Shown: positions 17,940-26,391 of the stretch, piece after piece
Position numbering within the stretch: the stretch's first letter is position 1
Layout: every line of letters begins with the position of its first letter
DNA from: an uncultured Prevotellaceae bacterium
GTDB taxonomy: Bacteria; Bacteroidota; Bacteroidia; Bacteroidales; Bacteroidaceae
Direction of reading: 5' to 3'
Length of the DNA stretch: 35,321 nt
NCBI GenBank assembly: GCA_902761605.1
Contig: CACWLC010000026.1
Span: forward strand, 1 to 35,321
Position numbers and translations under genes: made by a program
Notes under the pieces: model-generated
Told to the model about the DNA's origin: nothing
The model's database searches: none
The model's input: only the letters and a program-made list of their open reading frames with translations

Positions 17940-20132
17940 ATGAAAAAAAGACTGACTACGATACTGTTGTCGTTTTGTGCAATTGTATCTGTCGAGGCCC
18001 AGAGTGACATCTGGCGCTCTGATTCGTTGCAGGAAGTGGTGGTTACAGGTACAGGTACCCAACACCTGCTAAAAAATGCCCCCGTACAGACAGAAGTCAT
18101 CACCCAGAAGATGCTGCGTCAGTATGGTGGTAAGAGCCTGGAGGATATCCTCGCGGGCCTTACTGCTTCATTCGCCTTCAACGAGGGTGATATGGGTTCG
18201 CAGATGCAGCTGAACGGCTTGGGCAACAGCTATATCCTGATACTCATTGACGGCAAACGTATTCATGGCGATGTGGGTGGAGAAAACGATCTGGGTCTCA
18301 TCGATCCCCATAATATCGAGAAGATAGAAATCGTTAAGGGAGCGCAGAGCGCCCTTTATGGTAGTGATGCGATGGCAGGTGTTGTGAATATCATCACAAA
18401 GAAACATACTGAGAAGGGGGTATTTGTTGACAACAGCACACGCTATGGTTCACATAATGATCTGCGTCAGCATAATAGTCTCGTCCTGACGTTTGGGGAT
18501 TTCTCTTCGCAGACCAATTTCCAGATGCAGCGCAACGACGGATGGCAGAATACCGCAGAAGAATATGCTGAGGCAATGGTGCTGACAGACAGCAAGAACA
18601 AGACTGTAAACAAGTTCAAGAACTGGCAGATAGCAGAACGCCTGACCTATAAACCTCTTAAATCTCTGGAGTTATATGCCGAAGGTTCTTATTATAAAAA
18701 GAACATACTCCGTCCTCAGAACGGTACTCATCCGAGTTGCGATGTCTACACCTATGATTTACGTTACAATAATGCTTCTGCATCACTTGGAGGAAAATGG
18801 TACCCCAGAGGTGAGAAGTCAGAGGTGAGAGGTAAGAGAGACTACATCACACTTGATGTCGACTGGAACAAGCATGCCTATTACTACGATTATACCGCCA
18901 AGCACTATGATTATGTGTTGTTGCAAGGTGAGGAATATGGCGATCAGAACGGAGAGTGGTTCTCTGTTGCTATGCTGCCAGGACAGAGCAAGTTACAGAG
19001 TGACCAGCAACGAGTTATGGGACTGTTGAAGGGAATCTTCTATCTGCCATACGAGAACACTCTGAATGCAGGAGCAGAATATCGTTACGACTATCTGAAG
19101 GCTCCTGAGAGGACGGAGACAGGAACGGCCAGTGACCAGACTGCAGCCTTGTATGTACAAGATGAATTCAATATGCTGCAATGGCTTAACATCACCGCTG
19201 GACTCCGTCTGGTAGACAATCGCAGTTTCGGACTCCGTTTGACTCCGAAGATCAGTGCGATGCTGTCTGTTGGTGACTTCCGCTTCAGATTAGGATGGAG
19301 CCAGGGATTCAAGACTCCTACCGTTAAGGAATTACATTATCGTTACCTGCATGTTATGGGCAGCAGCACTTTCTTTAATATAGGTAATACCAATCTGGAT
19401 CCTCAGATTAGCAACTACTATTCAGCCAATATTGAGTATCGTGGACGTAATTTTACGGCATCTGTAACAGGTTACCTGAACAAGCTCGACAATATGATTG
19501 CACTTGTAAACGTGTCGTCAGGTGAGATTCCTGCTGGTATCACAACTGCTTATCTTGGTGATGGAAGTACAAACGTTCAGGCCCGGATGTATAAGAATAT
19601 GGATGATGCACGTACCTGTGGCTTGGATTTCACTCTTTCGTATAAGGTGATGAAAGGACTTACACTCAATGCTGCATACAGCTACCTTGATACTAAAGCC
19701 CATCTGTATGATGAAAAGACAGAAAGGATGAACACTGTTGTCATCGATGGTACTGCTCACCATAAGTGGAACGCCTCAGCGATGTACAGCCATACGTTCA
19801 GCCCAAGTTATGCTCTTGGTATAAGCCTGTCAACTCGTGGCAGCAGCACACGCTATTATCAGAATAACGGTAATGGAAAAGCTTATCAAATATGGCGCAT
19901 CAACACCACTCACGACCTTGGGAAGCAAGACAAGATGCTAGCATACAGACTTGAGGCGGGGGTAGATAACATTTTTAATTTCGTAGATCGTACCATGCGA
20001 CCCTATCACCTTGGCAACAACACCTCAGGAACTACTGTTTATGGCACGTTCAGCATCAAATTCAATTACGGAAAACGAGTTAAGAAACATATTTTATCAA
20101 CTAAACAAAAAATTAGCAATGAAGAAGATTAA
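17940..20132 (+). CDS. btuB: BtuB-like TonB-dependent outer-membrane receptor
   Basis: 730 residues: signal peptide ending at VEAQ, a TonB box (EVVVTG, about residues 32-37), a plug domain (LNGLGNSYILILIDGKRI, VKGAQSALYGSDAMAGVVNIIT) and a large beta-barrel. Its place directly after a cobalamin riboswitch makes corrinoid uptake the likely role. An intragenic heptamer array encodes GEKSEVRGK (about residues 290-299), probably an extracellular or periplasmic barrel loop. Its stop lies 14 bases inside the next gene, cbiK. The C-terminus runs past the usual barrel-closing aromatic strand (FSIKFNYG) by about 20 residues (KRVKKHILSTK...), perhaps because the frame extends into the overlapping gene. 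Confidence 0.9.
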   Translation: MKKRLTTILLSFCAIVSVEAQSDIWRSDSLQEVVVTGTGTQHLLKNAPVQTEVITQKMLRQYGGKSLEDILAGLTASFAFNEGDMGSQMQLNGLGNSYILILIDGKRIHGDVGGENDLGLIDPHNIEKIEIVKGAQSALYGSDAMAGVVNIITKKHTEKGVFVDNSTRYGSHNDLRQHNSLVLTFGDFSSQTNFQMQRNDGWQNTAEEYAEAMVLTDSKNKTVNKFKNWQIAERLTYKPLKSLELYAEGSYYKKNILRPQNGTHPSCDVYTYDLRYNNASASLGGKWYPRGEKSEVRGKRDYITLDVDWNKHAYYYDYTAKHYDYVLLQGEEYGDQNGEWFSVAMLPGQSKLQSDQQRVMGLLKGIFYLPYENTLNAGAEYRYDYLKAPERTETGTASDQTAALYVQDEFNMLQWLNITAGLRLVDNRSFGLRLTPKISAMLSVGDFRFRLGWSQGFKTPTVKELHYRYLHVMGSSTFFNIGNTNLDPQISNYYSANIEYRGRNFTASVTGYLNKLDNMIALVNVSSGEIPAGITTAYLGDGSTNVQARMYKNMDDARTCGLDFTLSYKVMKGLTLNAAYSYLDTKAHLYDEKTERMNTVVIDGTAHHKWNASAMYSHTFSPSYALGISLSTRGSSTRYYQNNGNGKAYQIWRINTTHDLGKQDKMLAYRLEAGVDNIFNFVDRTMRPYHLGNNTSGTTVYGTFSIKFNYGKRVKKHILSTKQKISNEED
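18808..18835 (+). repeat. Heptamer array D (four units) inside btuB, sense
   Basis: Units are GAGGTGA, GAAGTCA, GAGGTGA and GAGGTAA, read as RGEKSEVRGK. In the second unit the last three bases are an in-frame codon and read TCA where the consensus would give TGA. Confidence 0.85.
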
Positions 20133-21255
20133 GTCTTTTATTCTGGCTGCTGTTGCATTTGCATTGGTAGCCCCTGTGTTTACTGCATGTAGCAGTGACG
20201 ACGACAAAAAAAATGAAACTGTTGAGAACATCATCTCAGAGTTCTCTGTTAACGACAAGATGGTTGCTGAGCAGAAAGCTAAGTCTGGTAAGAACGTTGC
20301 CGTTCTGCTGGTTGCTTTCGGTTCTACCTGGAACAATGCCTTCCTGGCTTTTGACAAGACGAAGGCTGCCTATGAGGCTGCTTTCCCAAATGCCGATGTC
20401 TATGTTTGTTTCTCAAGTGACATCTGTATCAACCGTGCCAGTGTTGGTGAGAACTATGACGACAATGGTAATCTGGTAAAGCGCGACTATTATGAGCCTC
20501 GCTATCTGTTGCATGCCATCGGCGCTGCAAAGTATAGCAAGATCTACGTACAGTCACTTCAGGTAATCCCTGGTGAGGAGTTTGCTGCTGTTGTTGCTTC
20601 AGTAAAGAAGTTCATGAACAATGGCTATATTGGCGAAGCTCACCTCGACGATGCCTATCTTGCAAAGTTGGCTGAGGATGAAGCCATCTTCTTTGGTATG
20701 CCTCTGCTGAGCGATCCTGACGTAGACGTTCCTGCTGTTGCCGCAGAGTTGAATAAGCTCTACGCTTCTGAGGCTTCACAGGGTGTTGTTGCCTTCATGG
20801 GTCACGGTAACCCCGACAACTACGACACCTTTAAGGCAAACGTTCGCTACACACAGTTGGAAGAGGCGTTACAGGAATATAACAAAAGCTACTTTGTAGG
20901 TACCGTTGATATGCCATATAACTACAAGCAGGATGTACTGGCTCGTATGCAGGAAAAGGGCAAAAATGAAGGTAAGGTATTCCTCCATGCCCTTATGTCT
21001 ATCGCAGGTGACCACGCTCACAACGATATGGCTGGTGAAGGTTCTGAGTACTGGGATCCAACAGATGAGGAGAGCGAAGACAACAGCTGGTTTGAGTTCT
21101 TCAATCACAAGGGTTACACAGCATCTGTACCTCTTTCAGGCAACCACCCACAGGGTCTGCTGGAGCTTCCTGGTATCCTGCAAGTTTGGATCAACCACAC
21201 CAAAAATGCTGAATTCCTCGAGGATGCTTATCACTCTATGTATCCAGAAGAATAA
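20119..21255 (+). CDS. cbiK: CbiK-type sirohydrochlorin cobaltochelatase, predicted surface lipoprotein
   Basis: 378 residues. The start at 20119 (MKKIKSFILAAVAFALVAPVFTAC) gives a lipoprotein signal with Cys24; the longer frame from 20011 lies inside btuB. The mature part opens with SSDDDK, like the Ser/Asp export signal of surface lipoproteins in Bacteroidota. Chelatase features: VAVLLVAFGSTW, VIPGEEF, VAFMGHGNP (His229) and LMSIAGDHAHNDMAGE (His299), matching the two metal-ligand histidines of CbiK. CbiK inserts cobalt into sirohydrochlorin. Exported relatives are known: periplasmic CbiK of Desulfovibrio and the outer-membrane IhtB of Porphyromonas gingivalis, linked to haem iron. Here it sits between two TonB receptors under a cobalamin riboswitch and overlaps btuB by 14 bases. 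Its true substrate is open. Confidence 0.9.
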   Translation: MKKIKSFILAAVAFALVAPVFTACSSDDDKKNETVENIISEFSVNDKMVAEQKAKSGKNVAVLLVAFGSTWNNAFLAFDKTKAAYEAAFPNADVYVCFSSDICINRASVGENYDDNGNLVKRDYYEPRYLLHAIGAAKYSKIYVQSLQVIPGEEFAAVVASVKKFMNNGYIGEAHLDDAYLAKLAEDEAIFFGMPLLSDPDVDVPAVAAELNKLYASEASQGVVAFMGHGNPDNYDTFKANVRYTQLEEALQEYNKSYFVGTVDMPYNYKQDVLARMQEKGKNEGKVFLHALMSIAGDHAHNDMAGEGSEYWDPTDEESEDNSWFEFFNHKGYTASVPLSGNHPQGLLELPGILQVWINHTKNAEFLEDAYHSMYPEE

Positions 21256-21267
21256 ACTCTCTTATTA

Positions 21268-23343
21268 ATGACAAATAAAAAACTATTCGTATTAATAGTG
21301 GCGCTCCTTTCGGGGAGTGCCGCTTTCTCCCAAATCCATAAGATGGAGCGTAAGGACACTTCTGTTGTAAAGCGTTCTTATAACCTTAATCCCGTGGTAG
21401 TGACAGGTTCTGGTCATCACCAGCGTCTGAAATCCACTGCTACCCCCGTTCATGTGCTCTCAGCCCAGGAGATTCGTGAACAAGGCATCAGCACTTTCGA
21501 TGCCGCCCTGACTCGTATGATGCCTCAGGTATCGATGGCTCCCAACTCTATGGGAACCTTTCTGCGCCTTAACGGACTGGGCAACAAATATATCCTTATT
21601 CTAATCAATGGTCAGAAACTCTCAGGCGACATCTCGAATAATGTCGACCTGAATCGCATTAATATGTCGAGAGTAAAGCGTATTGAGGTTCTCGACGGCG
21701 CAGCCTCATCGCTCTATGGCTCTGATGCCATCGCCGGCGTTATCAACATCATTACAGACCAACCCACACAGAATCTTATCAGCATCACCAATGATACTCA
21801 TATTTCTGGACATGGTGTACTGACAGAAGCCGTTAGCCTGGATTTCTTTAAGAATGGCTTCGGCTCATATACCTCGTTTACACACGATCGTGCAGACAGT
21901 TATCAGACAACTGATCTGGAATATATAAAGGGCTCTGACACAGAGACCCAGAAGACTATAGCCCCATTCTTCACTGGCTATCGTTCAAATATCTTCGGAC
22001 AGAAATTTACCTATGCCCCAAATGAGCACTTAGCACTGAATGCGGGCTTAGACTATTCATATAAGATTACAGACCGTCCAGAAACTCGTACAGACATCAC
22101 TGGCGGTACTGAATATGAGATGCGATATAAAGGTCTGAGATGGAATATTGGTGGTATCTATAAGTTTACTGCCAAGAATTCTTTGCAGGCAGACTTTACA
22201 GTAGACCGTTTCCGTTATGGAAAGGAATACGACGTAGAGACAAAGACATATCATATTGGCGACTACGTACAGTCAAAGAAACAACGTTCGATGGAGGGAG
22301 AGCTGAAAGCCATTCTTGGTCTCAGCAAGAACTCCACAACTATATTTGGTGCTGACTGGCGTAAGGACTATCTCACAGCGTCTTCTGGCAATATCGACCA
22401 AAATGTCTATACCCTTGCGGCATACGCCCAGCATGAGATAAAGTTTCTTAAGGACTTCACAGCAACAATGGGACTTCGGCTGACACATCATGAGACCTTC
22501 GACCAACATCTTACGCCAAAGGTCACACTGATGTATGCCCCAGGCAATTTCAGACTTCGTGCTACCTATTCTTCTGGTTTCAGGGCACCAGGACTCGATG
22601 AGCTATACTATCATTATTTCTCCGTGAATAGAGGAAAGGCACAGATAAGCTTCGGCAATAAGAACCTCTCGCCTGAGAAGAGCCATTATTTTGCCCTGAA
22701 TGCAGAATATCGCAGTCAGACAATAGCCTTAAGCGTTACTGGTTTCATAAACCGTATCAACGATATGGTTGTAAAACAGAATGTAAGCATAGATGACGCA
22801 AGCAGAAAGATGCTGATGGCAGAGTTTCCTGAGATGACACAGGATCAGGCAGACAAGATGGTGAGCTATGCCCTATATCAGAATAGCGATAAGGGAGATG
22901 TAAAGGGTATGCAGGTAAATCTCTCAGCAAATCTCTTTGAGGGTTTTAATCTGTCAGCTAATTATGTATATACATACGCCAGAACAAAGAGTGGAGATGA
23001 GTGGACTCTACTGGAACGCAGTATACGCAATGCTGCCACAATCGCTGCTAACTATCATCATTCATGGGGCAAATACGGACTGAACGTCAACCTCAATGGA
23101 CGCCTGCAGTCTAAGACCTATTATACAGGGACCTATGAAGATGCTCCCGGCTTTGGTGTCTGGAACCTGCACACCACCCATAGTATAGACTGTCTGAAAT
23201 GGGCCTTCTTGCAGCCAAGCATCGGAGTAGATAATATCTTTGATAAGGTAGATAACCGCATTGATTCCGCTAATCGCAAGTATGCCCTGTATTCACCTGG
23301 GCGAATGCTTGTAATAGGATTTAAGGTAAAGTTGAAATATTAA
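21268..23343 (+). CDS. Second TonB-dependent receptor (corrinoid/haem type)
   Basis: 691 residues: signal peptide ending near AAFSQ, a TonB box (NPVVVTG), a plug domain (LRLNGLGNKYILILINGQKL, LDGAASSLYGSDAIAGVINIIT) and a barrel closing with LVIGFKVKLKY. It begins 12 bases after cbiK and shares the operon. The plug resembles that of the upstream receptor, which suggests an old duplication with diverged barrels. The receptor-chelatase pairing recalls IhtA-IhtB of Porphyromonas gingivalis. Ligands could be cobalamin, cobinamide, another tetrapyrrole or cobalt chelates; the sequence does not decide. Confidence 0.87.
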   Translation: MTNKKLFVLIVALLSGSAAFSQIHKMERKDTSVVKRSYNLNPVVVTGSGHHQRLKSTATPVHVLSAQEIREQGISTFDAALTRMMPQVSMAPNSMGTFLRLNGLGNKYILILINGQKLSGDISNNVDLNRINMSRVKRIEVLDGAASSLYGSDAIAGVINIITDQPTQNLISITNDTHISGHGVLTEAVSLDFFKNGFGSYTSFTHDRADSYQTTDLEYIKGSDTETQKTIAPFFTGYRSNIFGQKFTYAPNEHLALNAGLDYSYKITDRPETRTDITGGTEYEMRYKGLRWNIGGIYKFTAKNSLQADFTVDRFRYGKEYDVETKTYHIGDYVQSKKQRSMEGELKAILGLSKNSTTIFGADWRKDYLTASSGNIDQNVYTLAAYAQHEIKFLKDFTATMGLRLTHHETFDQHLTPKVTLMYAPGNFRLRATYSSGFRAPGLDELYYHYFSVNRGKAQISFGNKNLSPEKSHYFALNAEYRSQTIALSVTGFINRINDMVVKQNVSIDDASRKMLMAEFPEMTQDQADKMVSYALYQNSDKGDVKGMQVNLSANLFEGFNLSANYVYTYARTKSGDEWTLLERSIRNAATIAANYHHSWGKYGLNVNLNGRLQSKTYYTGTYEDAPGFGVWNLHTTHSIDCLKWAFLQPSIGVDNIFDKVDNRIDSANRKYALYSPGRMLVIGFKVKLKY

Positions 23344-23376
23344 AAATCATACGTGTATTATTATATAGGTCAAATT

Positions 23377-23409
23377 GGAGGACTGTCGTGAGATAATGCC
23401 TCCTTTTTT
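23377..23409 (+). terminator. Possible intrinsic terminator after the second receptor gene
   Basis: GGAGG (23377-23381) pairs with CCTCC (23399-23403) across a 17-base loop and is followed by TTTTTT. The stem is short, but it is placed between the receptor stop and the next promoter. Confidence 0.4.
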
Positions 23410-23431
23410 CTTCTTCTAACGGAATTTTTCG

Positions 23432-23439
23432 TAACTTTG
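23432..23439 (+). promoter_or_regulatory. Promoter -7 element of cbiHC
   Basis: TAACTTTG lies eight bases before the ATG. The -33 region is weak. If used, the mRNA is almost leaderless and escapes the riboswitch upstream. Confidence 0.5.
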
Positions 23440-23447
23440 CAACAGAT

Positions 23448-24899
23448 ATGGGAAAGATTATCATAGCAGGAATAGGTCCTGGCAGTAAGGAGGATATCAC
23501 ACCCGCAGTACTCGAAGCAGTGCGCGAGGCAGATGTCATCGTGGGATATAAGTATTACTTCCAGTTTATCGAGCCTTATGTGAAAGAAGGTTGCGCGTGC
23601 ATTGATACGGGCATGAAGAAAGAACGTGAACGTGCTGAGCAAGCCTTCGAAATGGCAAAACAAGGAAAGACAGTCGTTGTCATCTCCTCTGGCGATGCCG
23701 GCATCTACGGTATGGCACCATTAATCTTTGAAATGTCACAACGAGGTCAGGATACTTCGTGTCATCCTGATGTAACAGTATTGCCAGGTATCTCTGCATT
23801 CCAAAAGGCAGCCTCACTCTTAGGAGCTCCAATAGGCCACGATATGTGCATCATCTCTTTGAGCGACCTTATGACTCCTTGGGAGGTGATAGAACGACGT
23901 ATCAAAGCCGCTGCTGAAGGTGATTTCGTAACAGCCGTATACAATCCCAAGTCGCATGGCAGATATTGGCAACTATACCGATTACAGGAGTTATTTCTGA
24001 AATATCGCTCTGAAGATAATCCTGTGGGCTATGTTCGTCAGGCAGGACGAGAGGAACAGGATATTAAGGTAACAACACTTGGAGCCTTTGACCCAGAGGA
24101 TGTCGATATGTTTACTGTCATTATCATCGGCAATTCACAATCGTATATCTGCGATGGTAAATTTATCACCCCTCGCGGATATTTTAGAGGAGAGAGGTCA
24201 GAGGTGAGAGGTGAGAAGCCTGGTCAGCAGATTATGATTGAGTCTTTCCGTACTATCGAAGGAGAGCTAAAACGAAAAGACTGGCCTCTTGATCATAAGT
24301 GGGCCTTATTGCATGCCATACATACCACTGCCGACTTCGATATGGAGAATATCTTATATACAGACGAAGGTGCTGTTGAGGCTCTTTATAATAAGGTAAA
24401 AGATGGCACGCTGAAGACTATCATCACTGATGTTACGATGGTAACAAGCGGAATCCGTAAGGGAGCACTCCAGCGTCTTGGCATAGAGGCAAAATGCTAT
24501 CTTAGTGACCCTCGTGTGGCTTCCCTCACCGCGCAGCCATCTCTTACCTCTCACCCCTCACCCCTCACCTCTGAAAACCTCACCCGTACCCAGGCTGGCA
24601 TCCGACTTGCTGTTGAGGAGCACCCTGATGCCCTCTTTGCCTTTGGCAATGCCCCAACAGCACTGATGGAACTCTGCGACCTGATCCGTAAGGGTAAGGC
24701 TCATCCTGCAGGTATCATCGCTGCCCCTGTGGGATTCGTTCATGTCAAGGAGTCGAAACACATGGTTAAGCCTTTCAAGGATATTCCTAAGATTATCGTC
24801 GAGGGACGAAAGGGAGGTTCTAATCTCGCAGCTACTCTGTGTAATGCCGTACTCTGTTTCGATGATGCTGCACAACTAAAACCTGGTCGCGATCTTTAA
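23448..24899 (+). CDS. cbiHC: CbiH-CbiC fusion: cobalt-precorrin-3 C17-methyltransferase and cobalt-precorrin-8 methylmutase
   Basis: 483 residues. CbiH (1 to about 245), a SAM-dependent ring-contraction methylase: MGKIIIAGIGPGSKEDIT, VISSGDAGIYGMA, VLPGISAFQKAASLLGAPIGHD and VYNPKSHGR. CbiC (from about 260), which moves the C11 methyl to C12: IMIESFRTIEGEL, HTTADFDMENILYT, TDVTMVTSGIRK, AFGNAPTAL and IAAPVGFVHVKESK. Unlike the other fusions here, these two steps are not consecutive. One heptamer array forms the linker (GERSEVRGE, about residues 246-255) and another lies inside CbiC (LTSHPSPLTS, about residues 366-375). cbiP follows after 13 bases. Confidence 0.93.
   Translation: MGKIIIAGIGPGSKEDITPAVLEAVREADVIVGYKYYFQFIEPYVKEGCACIDTGMKKERERAEQAFEMAKQGKTVVVISSGDAGIYGMAPLIFEMSQRGQDTSCHPDVTVLPGISAFQKAASLLGAPIGHDMCIISLSDLMTPWEVIERRIKAAAEGDFVTAVYNPKSHGRYWQLYRLQELFLKYRSEDNPVGYVRQAGREEQDIKVTTLGAFDPEDVDMFTVIIIGNSQSYICDGKFITPRGYFRGERSEVRGEKPGQQIMIESFRTIEGELKRKDWPLDHKWALLHAIHTTADFDMENILYTDEGAVEALYNKVKDGTLKTIITDVTMVTSGIRKGALQRLGIEAKCYLSDPRVASLTAQPSLTSHPSPLTSENLTRTQAGIRLAVEEHPDALFAFGNAPTALMELCDLIRKGKAHPAGIIAAPVGFVHVKESKHMVKPFKDIPKIIVEGRKGGSNLAATLCNAVLCFDDAAQLKPGRDL
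24187..24214 (+). repeat. Heptamer array E (four units) at the CbiH-CbiC junction, sense
   Basis: Units are GAGGAGA, GAGGTCA, GAGGTGA and GAGGTGA, read as RGERSEVRGE. As in btuB, the unit whose last triplet is in frame carries TCA instead of TGA. Confidence 0.85.
24544..24571 (-). repeat. Heptamer array F (four units) inside the CbiC domain, antisense
   Basis: The minus-strand units are GAGGTGA, GGGGTGA, GGGGTGA and GAGGTAA. The gene reads the complement as LTSHPSPLTS. It has the opposite orientation to array E in the same gene. Confidence 0.85.
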
Positions 24900-24912
24900 A
24901 TGTGAAAAGAAA

Positions 24913-26388
24913 ATGAGTGAGAAGTTGCACCCCGTGATGTTTGCCGGAACGGGCAGTGATGTAGGAAAGAGCATCGTTGCTGCTGCTTTCTGTCGTATCT
25001 TCCTGCAAGACGGATATCATCCTGCACCCTTTAAGGCACAGAACATGGCTCTCAACTCCTACGCCACTCCTGAAGGTCTGGAGATTGGGCGAGCTCAGGC
25101 TGTACAGGCAGAGGCTGCAGGCATCCCTTGCCATACAGACATGAATCCCCTACTCCTGAAGCCCCAAAGCGACCATACCTCACAAGTCATCCTCAACGGC
25201 AAACCCATCGGCAATAAGAATGCCTATGACTATTGGCGGTGTGGTACTTCCGACATTGATTTCCGCTCAGAAGTATGCAAGGCTTTTGATAGGCTTAACA
25301 CTCGCTACAACCCCATAGTAATGGAAGGTGCAGGAAGTATCTCAGAGATAAACCTCAGAGATACCGACCTCGTGAATCTTCCTATGGCTCGTCATGCTAA
25401 GGCTGATGTAATCCTTGTGGGCGATATAGACAGAGGTGGAGTCTTCGCTTCCGTATATGGCAGCATCGCACTCCAGACCCCTGAAGACAGAAAACTCATC
25501 AAGGGTATTATCATTAACAAGTTCCGAGGCGATATGCGACTCTTCGATGAAGGTCGGAAGATGCTTGAGGATTTATGTGGCATACCTGTTCTTGGTGTCA
25601 TACCATATTATAAAGATATCCATATCGAAGAGGAAGACTCTGTGGCGTTGGCTCAGAAGTCGTTCATCATGCAACAGGGAAAGATAAATATAGCTGTCAT
25701 CATGCTGCAACATCTCTCAAATTATACCGACTTCGATTCCCTCGAGCAAGACCCTCGCATACATCTCTTTTACACCAACAACGTCGATGATATCAACAAG
25801 GCAGATATTATCATCCTTCCTGGTACTAAATCCACGCTTCATGACCTATATGAATTGCGTCGTAACGGATGTGCCCAAGCCATCATAAAGGCCCATCGAA
25901 ACGGGGCTTCTGTGCTGGGTATCTGCGGAGGCTATCAGATGATGGGTGTCGAAGTGTGCGACCCTGATCATGTTGAGGGAGACATCGAACGTCTGCCAGG
26001 ACTTGGCCTATTGCCTATAACCACCACAATGAGTGGTGAGAAAGTTACCCGTCAGGTTACTTGCGAATATGGTAGCGGATATGAGATCCATATGGGTGAA
26101 ACCCGGCATTTTGGCGAAGCTAAACCCTCACCCCTGTTACATCTCAGCGATGGACGTGAGGATGGATATCTCGTTGATAGCAAATGTATGGGAACCTATC
26201 TTCATGGTATCCTCGACAATGCTTCATTCGTAGAATTCCTCTTGCAACCTTTTGCAGATAAGATAGCAAATGCCAACAAGCCCTTCGACTATCAGGCCTT
26301 CAAGGAAGAACAATACGACAAGTTAGCTGCCAATGTACGAAAACACGTCGACATGGACAAGCTATATCAGATTCTGAAAGACAACTGA
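24913..26388 (+). CDS. cbiP: Cobyric acid synthase (adenosylcobyrate synthase)
   Basis: 491 residues. It amidates side chains b, d, e and g of the corrin ring with glutamine and ATP. Seen: the N-terminal synthetase domain (VMFAGTGSDVGKSIVAAAFCRI, PFKAQNMALNSYATPEGLEIGRAQAVQAEAA, VMEGAGSISEINLRD, VGDIDRGGVFAS) and the C-terminal amidotransferase domain (IILPGTKST, VLGICGGYQMMG with the conserved Cys, GTYLHGILDN). Length fits the family. It is the last gene of the rightward corrin arm and meets the nucleotidase gene tail to tail with three bases between. Later steps (CbiB, nucleotide loop assembly, adenosyltransferase) are not encoded in the window. Confidence 0.95.
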   Translation: MSEKLHPVMFAGTGSDVGKSIVAAAFCRIFLQDGYHPAPFKAQNMALNSYATPEGLEIGRAQAVQAEAAGIPCHTDMNPLLLKPQSDHTSQVILNGKPIGNKNAYDYWRCGTSDIDFRSEVCKAFDRLNTRYNPIVMEGAGSISEINLRDTDLVNLPMARHAKADVILVGDIDRGGVFASVYGSIALQTPEDRKLIKGIIINKFRGDMRLFDEGRKMLEDLCGIPVLGVIPYYKDIHIEEEDSVALAQKSFIMQQGKINIAVIMLQHLSNYTDFDSLEQDPRIHLFYTNNVDDINKADIIILPGTKSTLHDLYELRRNGCAQAIIKAHRNGASVLGICGGYQMMGVEVCDPDHVEGDIERLPGLGLLPITTTMSGEKVTRQVTCEYGSGYEIHMGETRHFGEAKPSPLLHLSDGREDGYLVDSKCMGTYLHGILDNASFVEFLLQPFADKIANANKPFDYQAFKEEQYDKLAANVRKHVDMDKLYQILKDN

Positions 26389-26391
26389 TTC

